A DNA stretch of 64,000 nt, from the NCBI RefSeq assembly GCF_001667145.1, contig NZ_LZIF01000103.1:1-64000 (forward strand). The letters run 5' to 3'. Positions within the stretch are counted from its first letter, which is position 1. Each line of letters opens with the position of its first letter. Source of the stretch: Mycobacterium sp. 852002-51971_SCH5477799-a (lineage in GTDB: Bacteria; Actinomycetota; Actinomycetes; Mycobacteriales; Mycobacteriaceae). The position numbers and the translations under genes were made by a program. The notes below the pieces were generated by a model. It saw only the letters and a list, made by a program, of their open reading frames with translations. It had not been told where the DNA came from and did not search any database. Below, piece after piece: positions 34,457 through 44,739 of the stretch.

Positions 34457-34876
34457 ATGCCACCAGCAAAGAAGGCGGGCGCCTCGGCGCCCAAGAAGGG
34501 TCAGAAGACCCGCAGGCGGGAAAAGAAGAACATCCCGCACGGCGCCGCCCACATCAAGAGCACCTTCAACAACACGATCGTCACGATCACCGACCCTCAG
34601 GGCAACGTCATCGCCTGGGCGTCGTCGGGTCACGTCGGCTTCAAGGGGTCCCGGAAGTCGACCCCGTTCGCGGCCCAGCTGGCCGCCGAGAACGCCGCGC
34701 GCAAGGCGCAGGAACACGGCGTCAAGAAGGTCGACGTGTTCGTGAAGGGCCCGGGTTCGGGCCGCGAGACCGCGATCCGGTCGTTGCAGGCCGCCGGCCT
34801 CGAGGTCGGCGCGATCGCCGACGTCACTCCCCAGCCGCACAACGGCTGCCGCCCGCCGAAGCGCAGAAGGGTCTAG
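34457..34876 (+). CDS. rpsK: 30S ribosomal protein S11
   Basis: 139-aa uS11 of the platform of the small subunit. Conserved motifs are [28 protein letters not shown] and the C-terminal [13 protein letters not shown]. It starts at the ATG at 34457, five bases after rpsM, and rpsD follows after nine bases. Confidence 0.98.
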   Translation: MPPAKKAGASAPKKGQKTRRREKKNIPHGAAHIKSTFNNTIVTITDPQGNVIAWASSGHVGFKGSRKSTPFAAQLAAENAARKAQEHGVKKVDVFVKGPGSGRETAIRSLQAAGLEVGAIADVTPQPHNGCRPPKRRRV

Positions 34877-34885
34877 GAGACAACC

Positions 34886-35491
34886 ATGGCTCGTTACACC
34901 GGACCCATCACTCGCAAGTCGCGCCGGCTGCGCACCGACCTCGTCGGTGGCGACCAGGCGTTCGAGAAGCGTCCCTACCCCCCCGGCCAGCACGGCCGCG
35001 CGCGGATCAAGGAAAGCGAATACCTGCTGCAGCTGCAGGAGAAGCAGAAGGCCCGCTTCACTTACGGCGTGATGGAAAAGCAGTTCCGTCGCTACTACGC
35101 AGAGGCCTCCCGGCAATCCGGCAAGACCGGTGAAGAGCTGCTGCGCATCCTGGAAAGCCGGCTGGACAACGTCGTGTACCGCGCCGGACTGGCGCGGACC
35201 CGCCGGATGGCGCGTCAGCTGGTCAGCCATGGGCACTTCAGCGTCAACGGCGTGCACGTCAACGTTCCCAGCTACCGGGTGTCGCAGCACGACATCATCG
35301 ACGTCCGGGACAGCTCGCTGAACACCGTGCCGTTCCAGATCGCACGGGAGACCGCGGGCGACCGGCCGATCCCGAGCTGGCTGCAGGTGGTGGGGGAGCG
35401 TCAGCGCATCCTCATCCACCAGCTGCCCGAGCGGGCGCAGATCGACGTGCCGCTCACCGAGCAGCTGATCGTCGAGTTCTACTCGAAGTAA
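34886..35491 (+). CDS. rpsD: 30S ribosomal protein S4
   Basis: 201-aa uS4, a primary 16S rRNA-binding protein with an S4 RNA-binding domain (RLDNVVYRAGLARTRRMARQ). The N-terminus lacks the zinc cysteines found in some S4 proteins, as is usual for mycobacterial S4 in this operon. In many bacteria S4 feeds back on this operon; no pseudoknot was identified here. AGGAGACAACC precedes the ATG. Confidence 0.98.
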   Translation: MARYTGPITRKSRRLRTDLVGGDQAFEKRPYPPGQHGRARIKESEYLLQLQEKQKARFTYGVMEKQFRRYYAEASRQSGKTGEELLRILESRLDNVVYRAGLARTRRMARQLVSHGHFSVNGVHVNVPSYRVSQHDIIDVRDSSLNTVPFQIARETAGDRPIPSWLQVVGERQRILIHQLPERAQIDVPLTEQLIVEFYSK

Positions 35492-35537
35492 AGACCCCCT
35501 GCGCCAGGCCGGTGCAGGTCTTGACGGCATCAAATAG

Positions 35538-36611
<1,074 letters not shown>

Positions 36612-36617
36612 AAGGCC

Positions 36618-36661
36618 GTCCGGTGACGATGCGGCCGTGTGCGGCCGCTGAGGAACCGGAC
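36618..36661 (+). other. Nested inverted repeats between rpoA and rplQ
   Basis: Outer arms GTCCGGT (36618-36624) and ACCGGAC (36655-36661) enclose inner arms GCGGCC (36631-36636) and GGCCGC (36643-36648) with a 6-nt loop. No U-run follows, so it does not look like an intrinsic terminator. It may stabilise or process the mRNA, or act as a ribosomal-protein control element for L17. Confidence 0.45.
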
Positions 36662-36727
36662 ACCGATAAGCACGTCCGTCCCGGCCCTACCTGATACGGG
36701 GGCCGGCCCCAATTAGGAGATAGTCGC

Positions 36728-37360
36728 ATGCCCAAGCCCACCAAGGGACCTCGCCTCGGCGGGTCGTCTTCGCACCAGAAGGCCTTGCTGGCCAACCTGG
36801 CCACGTCGCTGTTCGAGCACGGCCGAATCAAGACGACCGAGCCCAAGGCGCGTGCGCTGCGGCCGTATGCGGAGAAGCTGATCACGCACGCGAAAAAGGG
36901 TTCGCTGCACAACCGTCGAGAGGTGCTGAAGAAGATCCGCGACAAGGACGTGGTGCACGTCCTGTTCGAGGAGATCGGTCCGTTCTTCGCCGACCGCAAC
37001 GGCGGTTACACCCGCATCATCAAGGTCGAGCCGCGCAAGGGCGACAACGCGCCCATGGCGGTGATCGAGTTGGTGCGGGAGAAGACGGTCACCTCCGAGG
37101 CCGATCGCGCTCGCCGGGTGAAGGCTTCAAAGAAGACCGACGCTCCTGTCGCGGCGGCCGCGGCGCCTCAGGCTGCTGTCGAGCCTGAGGAAGCCGTCGG
37201 CCCGACGGCCGAGGAAGCCACGGCCGAGGCCGAGCAGACCACGCCCGAGACCGAGCCGACCAAGGCCCAGGCGGAGGCGGAGGAAAAGGCCGAGAAGGCC
37301 GTCGCCGCGAGGGCCGAAGCCGAAGCCGCCGAGGCGAACGACGAGGCTGACGAGAGTTAG
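36728..37360 (+). CDS. rplQ: 50S ribosomal protein L17 with long acidic C-terminal tail
   Basis: 210 aa. Residues 1-125 are the bL17 core ([20 protein letters not shown] and the [12 protein letters not shown] region). Residues 135-210 are an Ala/Glu-rich low-complexity tail of about 75 residues, longer than the tail of the 180-aa M. tuberculosis protein. AGGAGATAGTC precedes the ATG. The tail is unlikely to be a cloning artefact, since it ends in frame and codon usage stays normal. The truA reading frame begins around its stop. Confidence 0.97.
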   Translation: MPKPTKGPRLGGSSSHQKALLANLATSLFEHGRIKTTEPKARALRPYAEKLITHAKKGSLHNRREVLKKIRDKDVVHVLFEEIGPFFADRNGGYTRIIKVEPRKGDNAPMAVIELVREKTVTSEADRARRVKASKKTDAPVAAAAAPQAAVEPEEAVGPTAEEATAEAEQTTPETEPTKAQAEAEEKAEKAVAARAEAEAAEANDEADES

Positions 37361-38201
37361 CGACGACGTCCGTCTGCGGCTTGACATCGCCTACGACGGA
37401 ACAGGTTTCGCGGGCTGGGCCACTCAGGCCGGCCAGCGTACCGTGGCGGGAATTCTCGACGAGGCGCTGACGACCGTCTTTCGTACGCCGGTGCGGCTGC
37501 GCGCGGCGGGACGCACCGATGCCGGGGTCCATGCCACCGGCCAGGTGGCTCACGTCGACGTGCCGGTGGACGCGCTGCCGAACGCCTATCCGCGTGCACC
37601 GCACGTGGGTGAACCCGAGTTCTTGCCGCTGCTGCGGCGGCTGGGCCGGTTTCTGCCCGCCGATGTCCGGGTCGTCGATATCACCCGCGCGCCTGAGGGT
37701 TTCGACGCCCGGTTCTCGGCGCTGCGCCGTCACTATGTGTACCGCATCTCGACGGCGCCCTGGGGTGTGCAGCCGCTGCAGGCCCACTACGTCACCGCGT
37801 GGCCGCGCCCGCTGGACGTCGAGGCGATGACCGCCGCATCGCGAGACCTGTTGGGATTGCACGACTTCGCCGCGTTCTGTCGTCATCGCGAGAACGCCAC
37901 CACCATTCGCGACCTGCAGCGACTGGACTGGACCCGCGACGGGGACCTGATCACCGCGCACGTCAGCGCCGACGCGTTCTGCTGGTCGATGGTGCGCTCA
38001 CTGGTCGGCGCGTTGCTGGCCGTCGGCGAACATCGCCGCCCCGTCTCCTACTGTCGCGAATTACTCAGCGCCACAGCACGATCCAGCGACTTCGCCGCCG
38101 CGCCCGCCCACGGCTTGTCGCTGGTCAAAGTCGACTACCCGCCCGATGATCAGCTGGCCGCGCGCAACCTGATCACCCGGGATGTGCGCTCGCGCGACTG
38201 A
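37347..38201 (+). CDS. truA: tRNA pseudouridine synthase A, start codon unclear
   Basis: Makes pseudouridine 38-40 in tRNA anticodon arms. The protein has [14 protein letters not shown] at the N-terminus, the catalytic aspartate in [14 protein letters not shown], and [15 protein letters not shown]. These N-terminal conserved residues begin at about 37374, yet no in-frame ATG, GTG or TTG exists between the previous stop and 37443. A start at 37443 would remove the essential N-terminal strand. The best candidate is a CTG at 37347, overlapping rplQ by 14 nt and giving 284 aa, or else a base error is hiding the start. It ends four bases before a convergent cutinase gene. Confidence 0.85.
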   Translation: MTRVSDDVRLRLDIAYDGTGFAGWATQAGQRTVAGILDEALTTVFRTPVRLRAAGRTDAGVHATGQVAHVDVPVDALPNAYPRAPHVGEPEFLPLLRRLGRFLPADVRVVDITRAPEGFDARFSALRRHYVYRISTAPWGVQPLQAHYVTAWPRPLDVEAMTAASRDLLGLHDFAAFCRHRENATTIRDLQRLDWTRDGDLITAHVSADAFCWSMVRSLVGALLAVGEHRRPVSYCRELLSATARSSDFAAAPAHGLSLVKVDYPPDDQLAARNLITRDVRSRD

Positions 38202-38205
38202 GCGG

Positions 38206-38856
38206 TCACAGCCTGGCGGCGACGAAGTTTGCGGCCTGATCCACCAGCCCGGAGTCGATGTAAGAAGGCTGCAGATGCGAAGGCCAATTCAGGCCACTCG
38301 CCGAGCAGATCGGGTCGCCCTTCGCGCACACGTCGATGGTCTTGGCGGCGAACGCCGGGTCGAAATCGGGAACCGGGTCGAGGACTTTGCGGGTGCCGTT
38401 ACCGAACAAGGCGACCGCCGCCACCTGCTGGTCCAATGCCGGCGGCAGCGGGTTGGTGAATCCGAATGCCGGTTGCGTCACGGCGACGACCAGATCGGCG
38501 GAAACGGCGCCCAGCGAGTAGCCGCCGAGGACCTCGCGGGTGCCAGGGCAGGTTCTCGCCATCTGCTGGACGTGCGCGCTCATGTCGTTGGCGCCCTTGG
38601 CCGGGCTGACATCGGCGGGATAGTTGACGCCGTAAACCCCCACCGGCATACGCACCTTGGCGCGCAGGGAATTGACGAATGCGGCTCCGACGTAACCGAC
38701 GCCGGGTGGCTCCTCGCGACCGCGGGCGAAAACCACTTCGGCACCCGGGCATTCCGCCGATGCGGCCGGCGCGGGGAGCGTCGTGACCGCGAGGGCGAGA
38801 AGCGATGCCACGGCGATGGACGCGGCACCAGCCGTGCCGCACCAGCGCTGACTCAA
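38206..38856 (-). CDS. Cutinase-family esterase (cut4/Rv3452 region), GYSLG variant
   Basis: 216-aa secreted cutinase-like serine esterase. A signal peptide is visible (IAVASLLALAVTTLPAPAASA). The nucleophile serine is in GGYSLGA, the catalytic aspartate in KGDPIC and the histidine in PSHLQPSY; the cysteines of the cutinase disulfides are present. Members hydrolyse lipid esters or act as phospholipases. The most likely start is the TTG at 38856, two bases after the preceding cutinase gene and behind a GGG-type site; a longer frame to 38970 runs into that gene. The other two tandem copies have GYSQG. Confidence 0.82.
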   Translation of the reverse strand: MSQRWCGTAGAASIAVASLLALAVTTLPAPAASAECPGAEVVFARGREEPPGVGYVGAAFVNSLRAKVRMPVGVYGVNYPADVSPAKGANDMSAHVQQMARTCPGTREVLGGYSLGAVSADLVVAVTQPAFGFTNPLPPALDQQVAAVALFGNGTRKVLDPVPDFDPAFAAKTIDVCAKGDPICSASGLNWPSHLQPSYIDSGLVDQAANFVAARL

Positions 38857-38858
38857 GG

Positions 38859-39494
38859 TCAGACCCTGCCCGCGACGAAATTTGCGGCCCTGTTGGTCAA
38901 TCCGGGCACGTAGCTCAGGTGCGAACTCCACTGCGTGCCGCCCGAGCAGATCGGGTCCCCCGGGTTGCACAGGTCGATGGTCTTGCCCTCGAAGTTGGGG
39001 GACAGGGCGCTCATGAGCTGACCCGCCCGGCCGGACGGATTACCGAACAGGGCGACCGCGGCGACGTGGTCGGCGGCCTGGGGCGGCAACGGCTGGCGGT
39101 AGCCGAGGGCCGATATCGGTGCGGCCGTGACGATGTCGACGACGGCGGCGCCCTGGGAGTAGCCGCCCAGCACCAGTTTGGTGTTCGGACAGTTGACGGC
39201 CATCTGCTGAAGGTGGGTGCTGGCGTCGTTGGCACCGTTGGTGGCGGCCAGAAAATCTTTGTTGGCCGGATAGTTCACCGCGTATGCGCCAACGCTTTTG
39301 CGGGTCTGCTCGCGCAATGCGCTGACGAACGCACCGCCCACCTTGCCGACGCCGGGTGGCTCGTCGGTGCCTCGGGCGAACACCACTTCAACGCCGGGGC
39401 ACGACGCCGACGCATGCGGAACCAATTGGGGAGCAATCAATAACGCGCCCGTCACGCCGACTCCGATGCCCAGCCCGAACGGGATAAGCCTCAC
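38859..39494 (-). CDS. Cutinase-family esterase
   Basis: 211-aa secreted cutinase with a signal segment (residues 1-31, ending HASAS). The catalytic elements are GGYSQGAAV (serine), NPGDPIC (aspartate) and SSHLSYVPG (histidine). The FARGTDEPPGVGKVG motif typical of mycobacterial cutinases is near the mature N-terminus. It starts at a GTG at 39494 and is followed after two bases by the next cutinase, so the two are one unit. Confidence 0.9.
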   Translation of the reverse strand: MRLIPFGLGIGVGVTGALLIAPQLVPHASASCPGVEVVFARGTDEPPGVGKVGGAFVSALREQTRKSVGAYAVNYPANKDFLAATNGANDASTHLQQMAVNCPNTKLVLGGYSQGAAVVDIVTAAPISALGYRQPLPPQAADHVAAVALFGNPSGRAGQLMSALSPNFEGKTIDLCNPGDPICSGGTQWSSHLSYVPGLTNRAANFVAGRV

Positions 39495-39536
39495 ACAGCG
39501 ATGTTAAGGGGGCGTTGATAACCCGACGGTAACGAT

Positions 39537-40454
39537 TTAGACGAGAGGTGCTTGCGGTGCGTCCGTAGCCGGCGCGGGCACCGCTGGCCCGGGGGCCGGA
39601 CCGGGGCCGGGACCGCCGTGGATCGATGGGCCCGACCCGGGCGGGTTCTGCCCGTAAACCGGCGACTGCTGAGGCCCGTAGCCGGGGGTCTGCGGTCCGT
39701 AGCCGGGGCCCATCGGTGGGCCGAACGCGGGCGCCTGCTGGCCGACACCGGCCGCCGCGAGTTTCTGCGCGACGAACGCCGCCGCCTGGGTGGTGTAGAC
39801 GGGGACGTAACCCTCGGTGTGCCCGCTCCACTCGTTGCCCTCGCCCGCGTGACAGATCGGGTCGTTGGGGTTGCAATAGTCGGCGGCCTTGGAGCCCAGC
39901 ATCGCGCTCTTGGTGGGCAGCGACCCTCCGGCGCGGTCGGCCACGTCACCGAAGGTCACGACGGCGGCGATGTTGTTGGCGTACTGCGCGGGCAGGGTGC
40001 TGCCCCAGCTGATGCCGCCGATCGGCACGCCGGCCACGATGTCCATCACCGAGGCGCCCTGGGAATAGCCGCCCAGCACGATCTTGGTGTTGGGGCACTT
40101 CTCCACGCTCTTCTTGACGCGGTCGATCGTGTCGTTTGCGCCGTCGCCGCCGTGCAGCTGCAGCTTGCTGGCGGCGTAGTTCACCCCGTAGGGCAGGATG
40201 TTCAGGCCGCCGGTCTGCTGACGCAGCGAGTCCACGAGTGCGTCGCCGACGCGGCCCAGGCCGGGGGGCTCGTTGGTGCCGCGGGCGAAGATGACCTCGA
40301 CGTCCGGGCAGTCGTCGGCGGAGGCTTTGGGTGCCGCGGCGGGGGTTGCGACCAGGCCAGCAGCGATAACCAGGGCAGAAACACCCAGGGTGATCAGATG
40401 GCCCGCTGACCGCGCGGTGCCCGCCCGACGGGTACGTACACGGTGAGTTCGCAC
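39537..40454 (-). CDS. Cutinase-family esterase with Pro/Gly/Gln-rich C-terminal tail (cut3/Rv3451-like)
   Basis: 305 aa. It has a signal peptide (hydrophobic segment at about residues 19-41), a cutinase domain with [15 protein letters not shown] and SGHTEGYVP, then a tail of about 70 residues after 230 rich in Pro, Gly, Gln and Tyr with GYGPQ-type repeats. Rv3451 has a shorter tail of the same sort. The tail may anchor or space the enzyme in the cell wall. It starts at a GTG at 40454. It is separated by 42 nt from the other cutinases and is divergent from eccB4. Confidence 0.9.
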   Translation of the reverse strand: MRTHRVRTRRAGTARSAGHLITLGVSALVIAAGLVATPAAAPKASADDCPDVEVIFARGTNEPPGLGRVGDALVDSLRQQTGGLNILPYGVNYAASKLQLHGGDGANDTIDRVKKSVEKCPNTKIVLGGYSQGASVMDIVAGVPIGGISWGSTLPAQYANNIAAVVTFGDVADRAGGSLPTKSAMLGSKAADYCNPNDPICHAGEGNEWSGHTEGYVPVYTTQAAAFVAQKLAAAGVGQQAPAFGPPMGPGYGPQTPGYGPQQSPVYGQNPPGSGPSIHGGPGPGPAPGPAVPAPATDAPQAPLV

Positions 40455-40575
40455 CGGGCGATTTTACCCAACTCGTGGTGCGCCGAAAAGCCGACGACCT
40501 GTGGATAGCCGCGGTGGCGCCCCGAAGCGGCGCCCTACCGTGGTGGTTAACGGAACCTCGACGTCAGGAGATCAG

Positions 40576-41952
40576 GTGCCGCGTCGGCCGGCCATGTGGC
40601 TGCACGTCAGCGCTCACCGGTATTTGCTGCGGCGCATCGAAAGCGCATTGCTTGGGGAGGAGGACCGGGCCGGGTTTCGCTCGAGCCCGCGTCCGATGAC
40701 GTTCGGGTGCGTGGTCACCGCGGTTGTGGTGGCCGGCTGCGCGCTTCTCGCCGTGCTGCGGCCCCATGTGGCTCTGGATCGCGCGCAGATCCTGGTGAGT
40801 CCGGAGTCGGGTGCCCTCTTCGTCCGGGTGGGCGACGTGTGGCATCCGGTGCCCAACCTGGCCTCCGCCCGGCTCATCGCCGCGACGGCCGCCAACCCGC
40901 AACCGGTCACCGAGTCCGACCTGAACACCACCAAACGCGGCCCGCTGCTGGGTATCCCGGGCGCACCGCAGTTTCTCGGCAGGCCGCTGCCTTCAGAGGA
41001 TGTGGGTTGGTCGATATGCGCTAGCACTGGCGCTAGCACCACGACCGTGATCATCGGCCGCCGCTCCGAGACGTCAGCGGTGCACCGCGTTCCCACCGGG
41101 CAGGCGATCCTGGTGGCCACGGCTTCCGGTTCGCCCGCCTACCTGCTCTACGACGGCCACCGGGCGATGGTGGACCTCGACGATGCCGCCGTGGTGCGCG
41201 CGCTGCGCCTCGAGGGCGGCACGCCGCTGCTCGTCTCGCCGGCATTGCTGAATGCCGTGCCGGAAGCGCCACCGATCGCGCCGCCGCGGATCCACGGTCG
41301 GGGCGCCACGACGCCCGGTTTGCCCGGATTCGCGGTCGGCAGTGTGCTTCGCATCACACGCGCCGACGGCGACGAGTACTACGCCGTCCTAGCCGCCGGA
41401 GTGCAGCGGATCGGCCAAGTGGCCGCTGACCTACTGCGGTTCGACAACCCGCAGGAAACCGCGAATCCTGTCACCGTCGCGCCCGACGCGATCCGGGCCG
41501 CTCCCGTCGTCGCCGAGCTGCCGGTTGGCCTTTTTCCTGACCGGGCGCCTGCGCTCTCCGAGCCGGCGGGTACCTTGTGCGCCGCCTGGGAGCAGGTGCG
41601 GCCCGGTCAAAGCGACGTCGTGTTCCTGGCCGAGAGCCGGCTACCGATCCCGTCCGGCCGAGCGTCAGTGGCATTGGCGCAAGCCGACGGCCCTGGCCCC
41701 GCGCTGGACGCCGTGTACGTACCGCCCGGCGCAACCGCCTACGTGCGGGCGGGTGACAGCGGCGGTACCCGCTATTTGATCACCGACAGCGGCGTCCGGT
41801 TCGCCGTTCACGACGACGACGCCGCGCACGCCCTCGGGCTTGACGATGCGGGCCCGGCGCCGTGGCCGCTTCTGACGCTGTTGCCCGCAGGACCTGAGCT
41901 GAGCCGACAGAACGCATCAATCGCGCGCGATGCGGTCGCCGGCTCGCCGTAG
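40576..41952 (+). CDS. eccB4: ESX-4 secretion system protein EccB4
   Basis: Component of the type VII secretion membrane complex. The 458-aa protein has a short cytosolic N-terminus (MWLHVSAHRYLLRRIE), one membrane helix at about residues 43-63 and a large periplasmic domain of the EccB repeat type (LLGIPGAPQFL and similar). The GTG at 40576 is preceded by AGGAG at 40566-40570, which favours it over an in-frame start at 40501. Its 3' end overlaps mycP4, on the other strand, by 36 nt. Gene arrangement equals Rv3450c in the M. tuberculosis ESX-4 locus. Confidence 0.94.
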   Translation: MPRRPAMWLHVSAHRYLLRRIESALLGEEDRAGFRSSPRPMTFGCVVTAVVVAGCALLAVLRPHVALDRAQILVSPESGALFVRVGDVWHPVPNLASARLIAATAANPQPVTESDLNTTKRGPLLGIPGAPQFLGRPLPSEDVGWSICASTGASTTTVIIGRRSETSAVHRVPTGQAILVATASGSPAYLLYDGHRAMVDLDDAAVVRALRLEGGTPLLVSPALLNAVPEAPPIAPPRIHGRGATTPGLPGFAVGSVLRITRADGDEYYAVLAAGVQRIGQVAADLLRFDNPQETANPVTVAPDAIRAAPVVAELPVGLFPDRAPALSEPAGTLCAAWEQVRPGQSDVVFLAESRLPIPSGRASVALAQADGPGPALDAVYVPPGATAYVRAGDSGGTRYLITDSGVRFAVHDDDAAHALGLDDAGPAPWPLLTLLPAGPELSRQNASIARDAVAGSP

Positions 41953-43227
41953 GCGACCCCTGATCGCCCCGGCGGCCAGAGTGAGAGCCAGCGCAACCAG
42001 GCATATCGCGGCTCCACGCAGAGCGGTCTCCCGCGCGCGAGAATCGCGCGGATGGCTCGGCGGCGGCGCGCTGATCGGCACGGGGGCCTTCGCCGGGCCG
42101 GGACTGTTGGCGGGCGGGCCCGTACCGGTGCTGACCGCGGCGAGCGGGTCGATCGTGCCATTGCCGACGAGGGGATCCCAGCCGGCGGGCGGATGATGCG
42201 CGGTCGTCTCGATGCGCTGCATCACCTGGCGGGCCGTCAATGCCGGGAAGCGGGCCCGGATCAGCGCGGCCAGTCCGCTGACCACCGGGGCGGCATAGCT
42301 CGTGCCGGATACCGGTTCCGGCGCAAGCGATGTCACCGCCTCACCCGGAGCCGCGACATCCACCCAGGGGCCGGCAACGGTGAATGCCGACGGCGCTCCG
42401 CCGACATTCACCGAGCCGACGGTCAGCACGTAGTCGTCGTACCACGCCGGACTCACGGCGACTGTGATGGTCTGCCAGGTCGCGTCGGCCCGCTGCGCTG
42501 GACACTGTCCCGCGCCCGAATTGCCGGCCGCGGCCACGACGACGGCGTTTTTGACGTCGACGGCGTAGGCCAGTGCCGCGCCCAATGCGCGGTCGTCGAG
42601 TGCCGAAGCCGCCGGCGCGCATGCAACCGATGAAATGTTGATCACCGAGGCTCCCAGATCGGCCGCTGTCCGAACGGCCTTCGCCAATGTGTCGACGTCA
42701 CCGACTCCGGTGCGGGACCGGTCGCCGGTGGGGCCGAATTTCGCGCTGGACTGGCGAATGCTGATCAACGTGGCTTCCGGTGCCATCCCGCTGAAGCCGT
42801 CGGCCTTGGAATCGGCTGCGGCCGCGATGATTCCAGCCACCAGTGTGCCGTGCGCGTCGCAATCCTGCGTGCCGTCGCCAGTGGACACGTAGTCGCCGCC
42901 CGGCACTACATCGGGCAGCCGAAGGTGTCGTGAGATTCCGGTGTCGATGACCGCGACCCGCTGTCCGGCGCCGCGGGTGAGTTGCCAGACCGCCGATAGG
43001 TCGCCAAGTCGCCCTGGCTGGTTGCGGCCCGGACCCGAGTCGACCGTCACCGTCGCGCAGATTTCGCGTTGCACGGTCGGCCCCGGAGGTGCCGGTAAGG
43101 CGGGCTTGGGCAGCCAGCTGTCATCGATCTTCGGCGGTGAAAACGCGTGTGCTGTCGGCATTTCCAGCGCAGCCGCCAGTGCCAGCGCTGCTACCGTCAA
43201 CAGCCGACCGGCCGCGCAAAGACTCAT
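41917..43227 (-). CDS. mycP4: Mycosin MycP4, subtilisin-like protease of ESX-4
   Basis: 436-aa membrane-anchored serine protease. It has a signal peptide, the catalytic aspartate in VAVIDTGIS, histidine in DAHGTLVAG, oxyanion asparagine in AAAGNSGAG and serine in SGTSYAAP, then a Pro-rich linker and a C-terminal membrane helix (about residues 405-425). Mycosins stabilise and process the type VII machinery. The ATG at 43227 is joined to the eccD4 stop as TGATG. An open frame continues upstream to 43920 but only as the antisense of eccD4. Confidence 0.95.
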   Translation of the reverse strand: MSLCAAGRLLTVAALALAAALEMPTAHAFSPPKIDDSWLPKPALPAPPGPTVQREICATVTVDSGPGRNQPGRLGDLSAVWQLTRGAGQRVAVIDTGISRHLRLPDVVPGGDYVSTGDGTQDCDAHGTLVAGIIAAAADSKADGFSGMAPEATLISIRQSSAKFGPTGDRSRTGVGDVDTLAKAVRTAADLGASVINISSVACAPAASALDDRALGAALAYAVDVKNAVVVAAAGNSGAGQCPAQRADATWQTITVAVSPAWYDDYVLTVGSVNVGGAPSAFTVAGPWVDVAAPGEAVTSLAPEPVSGTSYAAPVVSGLAALIRARFPALTARQVMQRIETTAHHPPAGWDPLVGNGTIDPLAAVSTGTGPPANSPGPAKAPVPISAPPPSHPRDSRARETALRGAAICLVALALTLAAGAIRGRLRRAGDRIARD

Positions 43228-44612
43228 CACGTGAGGTTCAATCCCCGGACGGCGCCATAGAGGCCGCCTATCCAGCAGGTCAACGGAACCATTGCGGTCA
43301 GCGCCGACAACTCCAGGAGCCCGACGCTTCGGCGCACGACGGGCGAGGCAGGCCGTGCAGGGCCGACGAAGCCCAGGTACATCGCCACGGCGACGGCCAT
43401 TATCGTAACCGCCGCGATACAAGGGCCAGGCACCGGCGAGCGCGCGGCCGCGACGCCGAAGGTGGTTGCGGCAACCAGGATCCCGCATGTCGCGAACACC
43501 AGCATTCTTCTCGTGTCGGTGGATCGGGAGCGCAGCAGCAGTAGTGCACCGGTGAGGATGCCGAAGGCGATGCATGCCGGGCTTGGTGCGTCGGCAAGCA
43601 CGGTGACCACGGCGCCCAGCGTCGCCGATGCCGATAATCCGGCATGCAGGCTTGTCAACCACCTGTCGGCGCGGACCGCTTGCAGACGCGTTCTCGCATC
43701 GCTCGGTTCGATCTCCGTCGCCTCCGGTGTCCCCAGTTGGGGCGACAATCCGGCCAACGCGATCGATGCGCGTGCCGCCATCGATAGCAGGCCGACGGAT
43801 ACCAACGCAGCGGCCGAAGCGACGACGCGCAGTGGCGCCGCGCTGACCACGCCCACCAGTCCGGCCGTCGAGATGAGGACGGCGCAGCTCGCCACGGCGG
43901 TCGATGTGACCACACCGCAACCCGATAGGCGCACCGCGACGACCGCGGTGACGCCGGCAGCCGCCGCGGCCAGCAGCACATTGGGCATGCCTGGCGCGCC
44001 GGGCACCGTCACAAAGCCGGCAACCGCCGCGAGCGCCGTAGCGATAAGGCTCAACGCCAGCCCGGCGGTCTGGTCCTGATAGCGGCGGTGCGCGACGGCC
44101 GCCAGAACGACGGCGAGGCAGCCGGCCGCCACCAACCCGGTGACCGTAGTGGCGTTGGCTTGGCTATCGTTGCTGTGCAATGAGTTTCGCACGATCGTCA
44201 GCCCTCCGACGGCGGACCAGACGATCGCGGCCGCCGCCGCGATGAGGCGGACAGGGCGCGCGTGTGAAGTGCCGCCGCTCGGCTCGGCCGCCGCGTCGAG
44301 TGTGGCCGAAACGGTCTCCGCCACATCGAAGTAGCGGGGATCAGGCAACGGCGGGGCGCTCCGGCTCAGCATCAGGATTGCGCCATCGCCGATGCCGTGC
44401 TGCGCCAACGTCATCGACGGATCCAACGCGGCTGCCCCGGGCAGCGATAAGCGGTAGCGCCAGGCCTCGTCGTCGAGATGGTCAATCCTGAGGATGTCGA
44501 CGACCGACGGAATCAGCACGGCGACAGGGATTCCTGCGGGCAGGGTGACGTCGACGAGGGCAGCGTCCCCGTGCACTGAGACGCGTCGCAGCCCGGTATC
44601 GAATGCAGGCAA
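43227..44612 (-). CDS. eccD4: ESX-4 secretion system protein EccD4
   Basis: 461-aa membrane protein that forms the type VII export channel region. The N-terminal ubiquitin-like domain (residues 1-95, [18 protein letters not shown]) is followed by about eleven hydrophobic segments. The start is the TTG at 44612 ([10 protein letters not shown]), 5-6 nt after GGAAGGG; this matches the start of the M. tuberculosis protein, whereas the ATG at 44645 would add eleven residues. It is transcribed with mycP4 and divergent from eccC4 with 127 nt between the starts. Confidence 0.93.
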   Translation of the reverse strand: MPAFDTGLRRVSVHGDAALVDVTLPAGIPVAVLIPSVVDILRIDHLDDEAWRYRLSLPGAAALDPSMTLAQHGIGDGAILMLSRSAPPLPDPRYFDVAETVSATLDAAAEPSGGTSHARPVRLIAAAAAIVWSAVGGLTIVRNSLHSNDSQANATTVTGLVAAGCLAVVLAAVAHRRYQDQTAGLALSLIATALAAVAGFVTVPGAPGMPNVLLAAAAAGVTAVVAVRLSGCGVVTSTAVASCAVLISTAGLVGVVSAAPLRVVASAAALVSVGLLSMAARASIALAGLSPQLGTPEATEIEPSDARTRLQAVRADRWLTSLHAGLSASATLGAVVTVLADAPSPACIAFGILTGALLLLRSRSTDTRRMLVFATCGILVAATTFGVAAARSPVPGPCIAAVTIMAVAVAMYLGFVGPARPASPVVRRSVGLLELSALTAMVPLTCWIGGLYGAVRGLNLT

Positions 44613-44739
44613 CAGCGAACCCTTCCGTTGGACTGCAAAGAACATAGCCAGTTCCGCACAGCCCGGTATCCGGTTGTGCACAGGCGACTTGCCCCCGGTA
44701 TCGGTGCTCCTTAGCGTCGTCGAACGGGAAGGGGATGAG

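Noticed and set aside
37443..38201. truA started at the GTG at 37443
   Set aside because: It would delete the conserved N-terminal strand ([14 protein letters not shown]) required for the fold.
41917..43920. Very long open frame that extends mycP4 upstream to 43920
   Set aside because: The extension is antisense to eccD4. The ATG at 43227, coupled to the eccD4 stop and followed by a normal signal peptide, is the real start.
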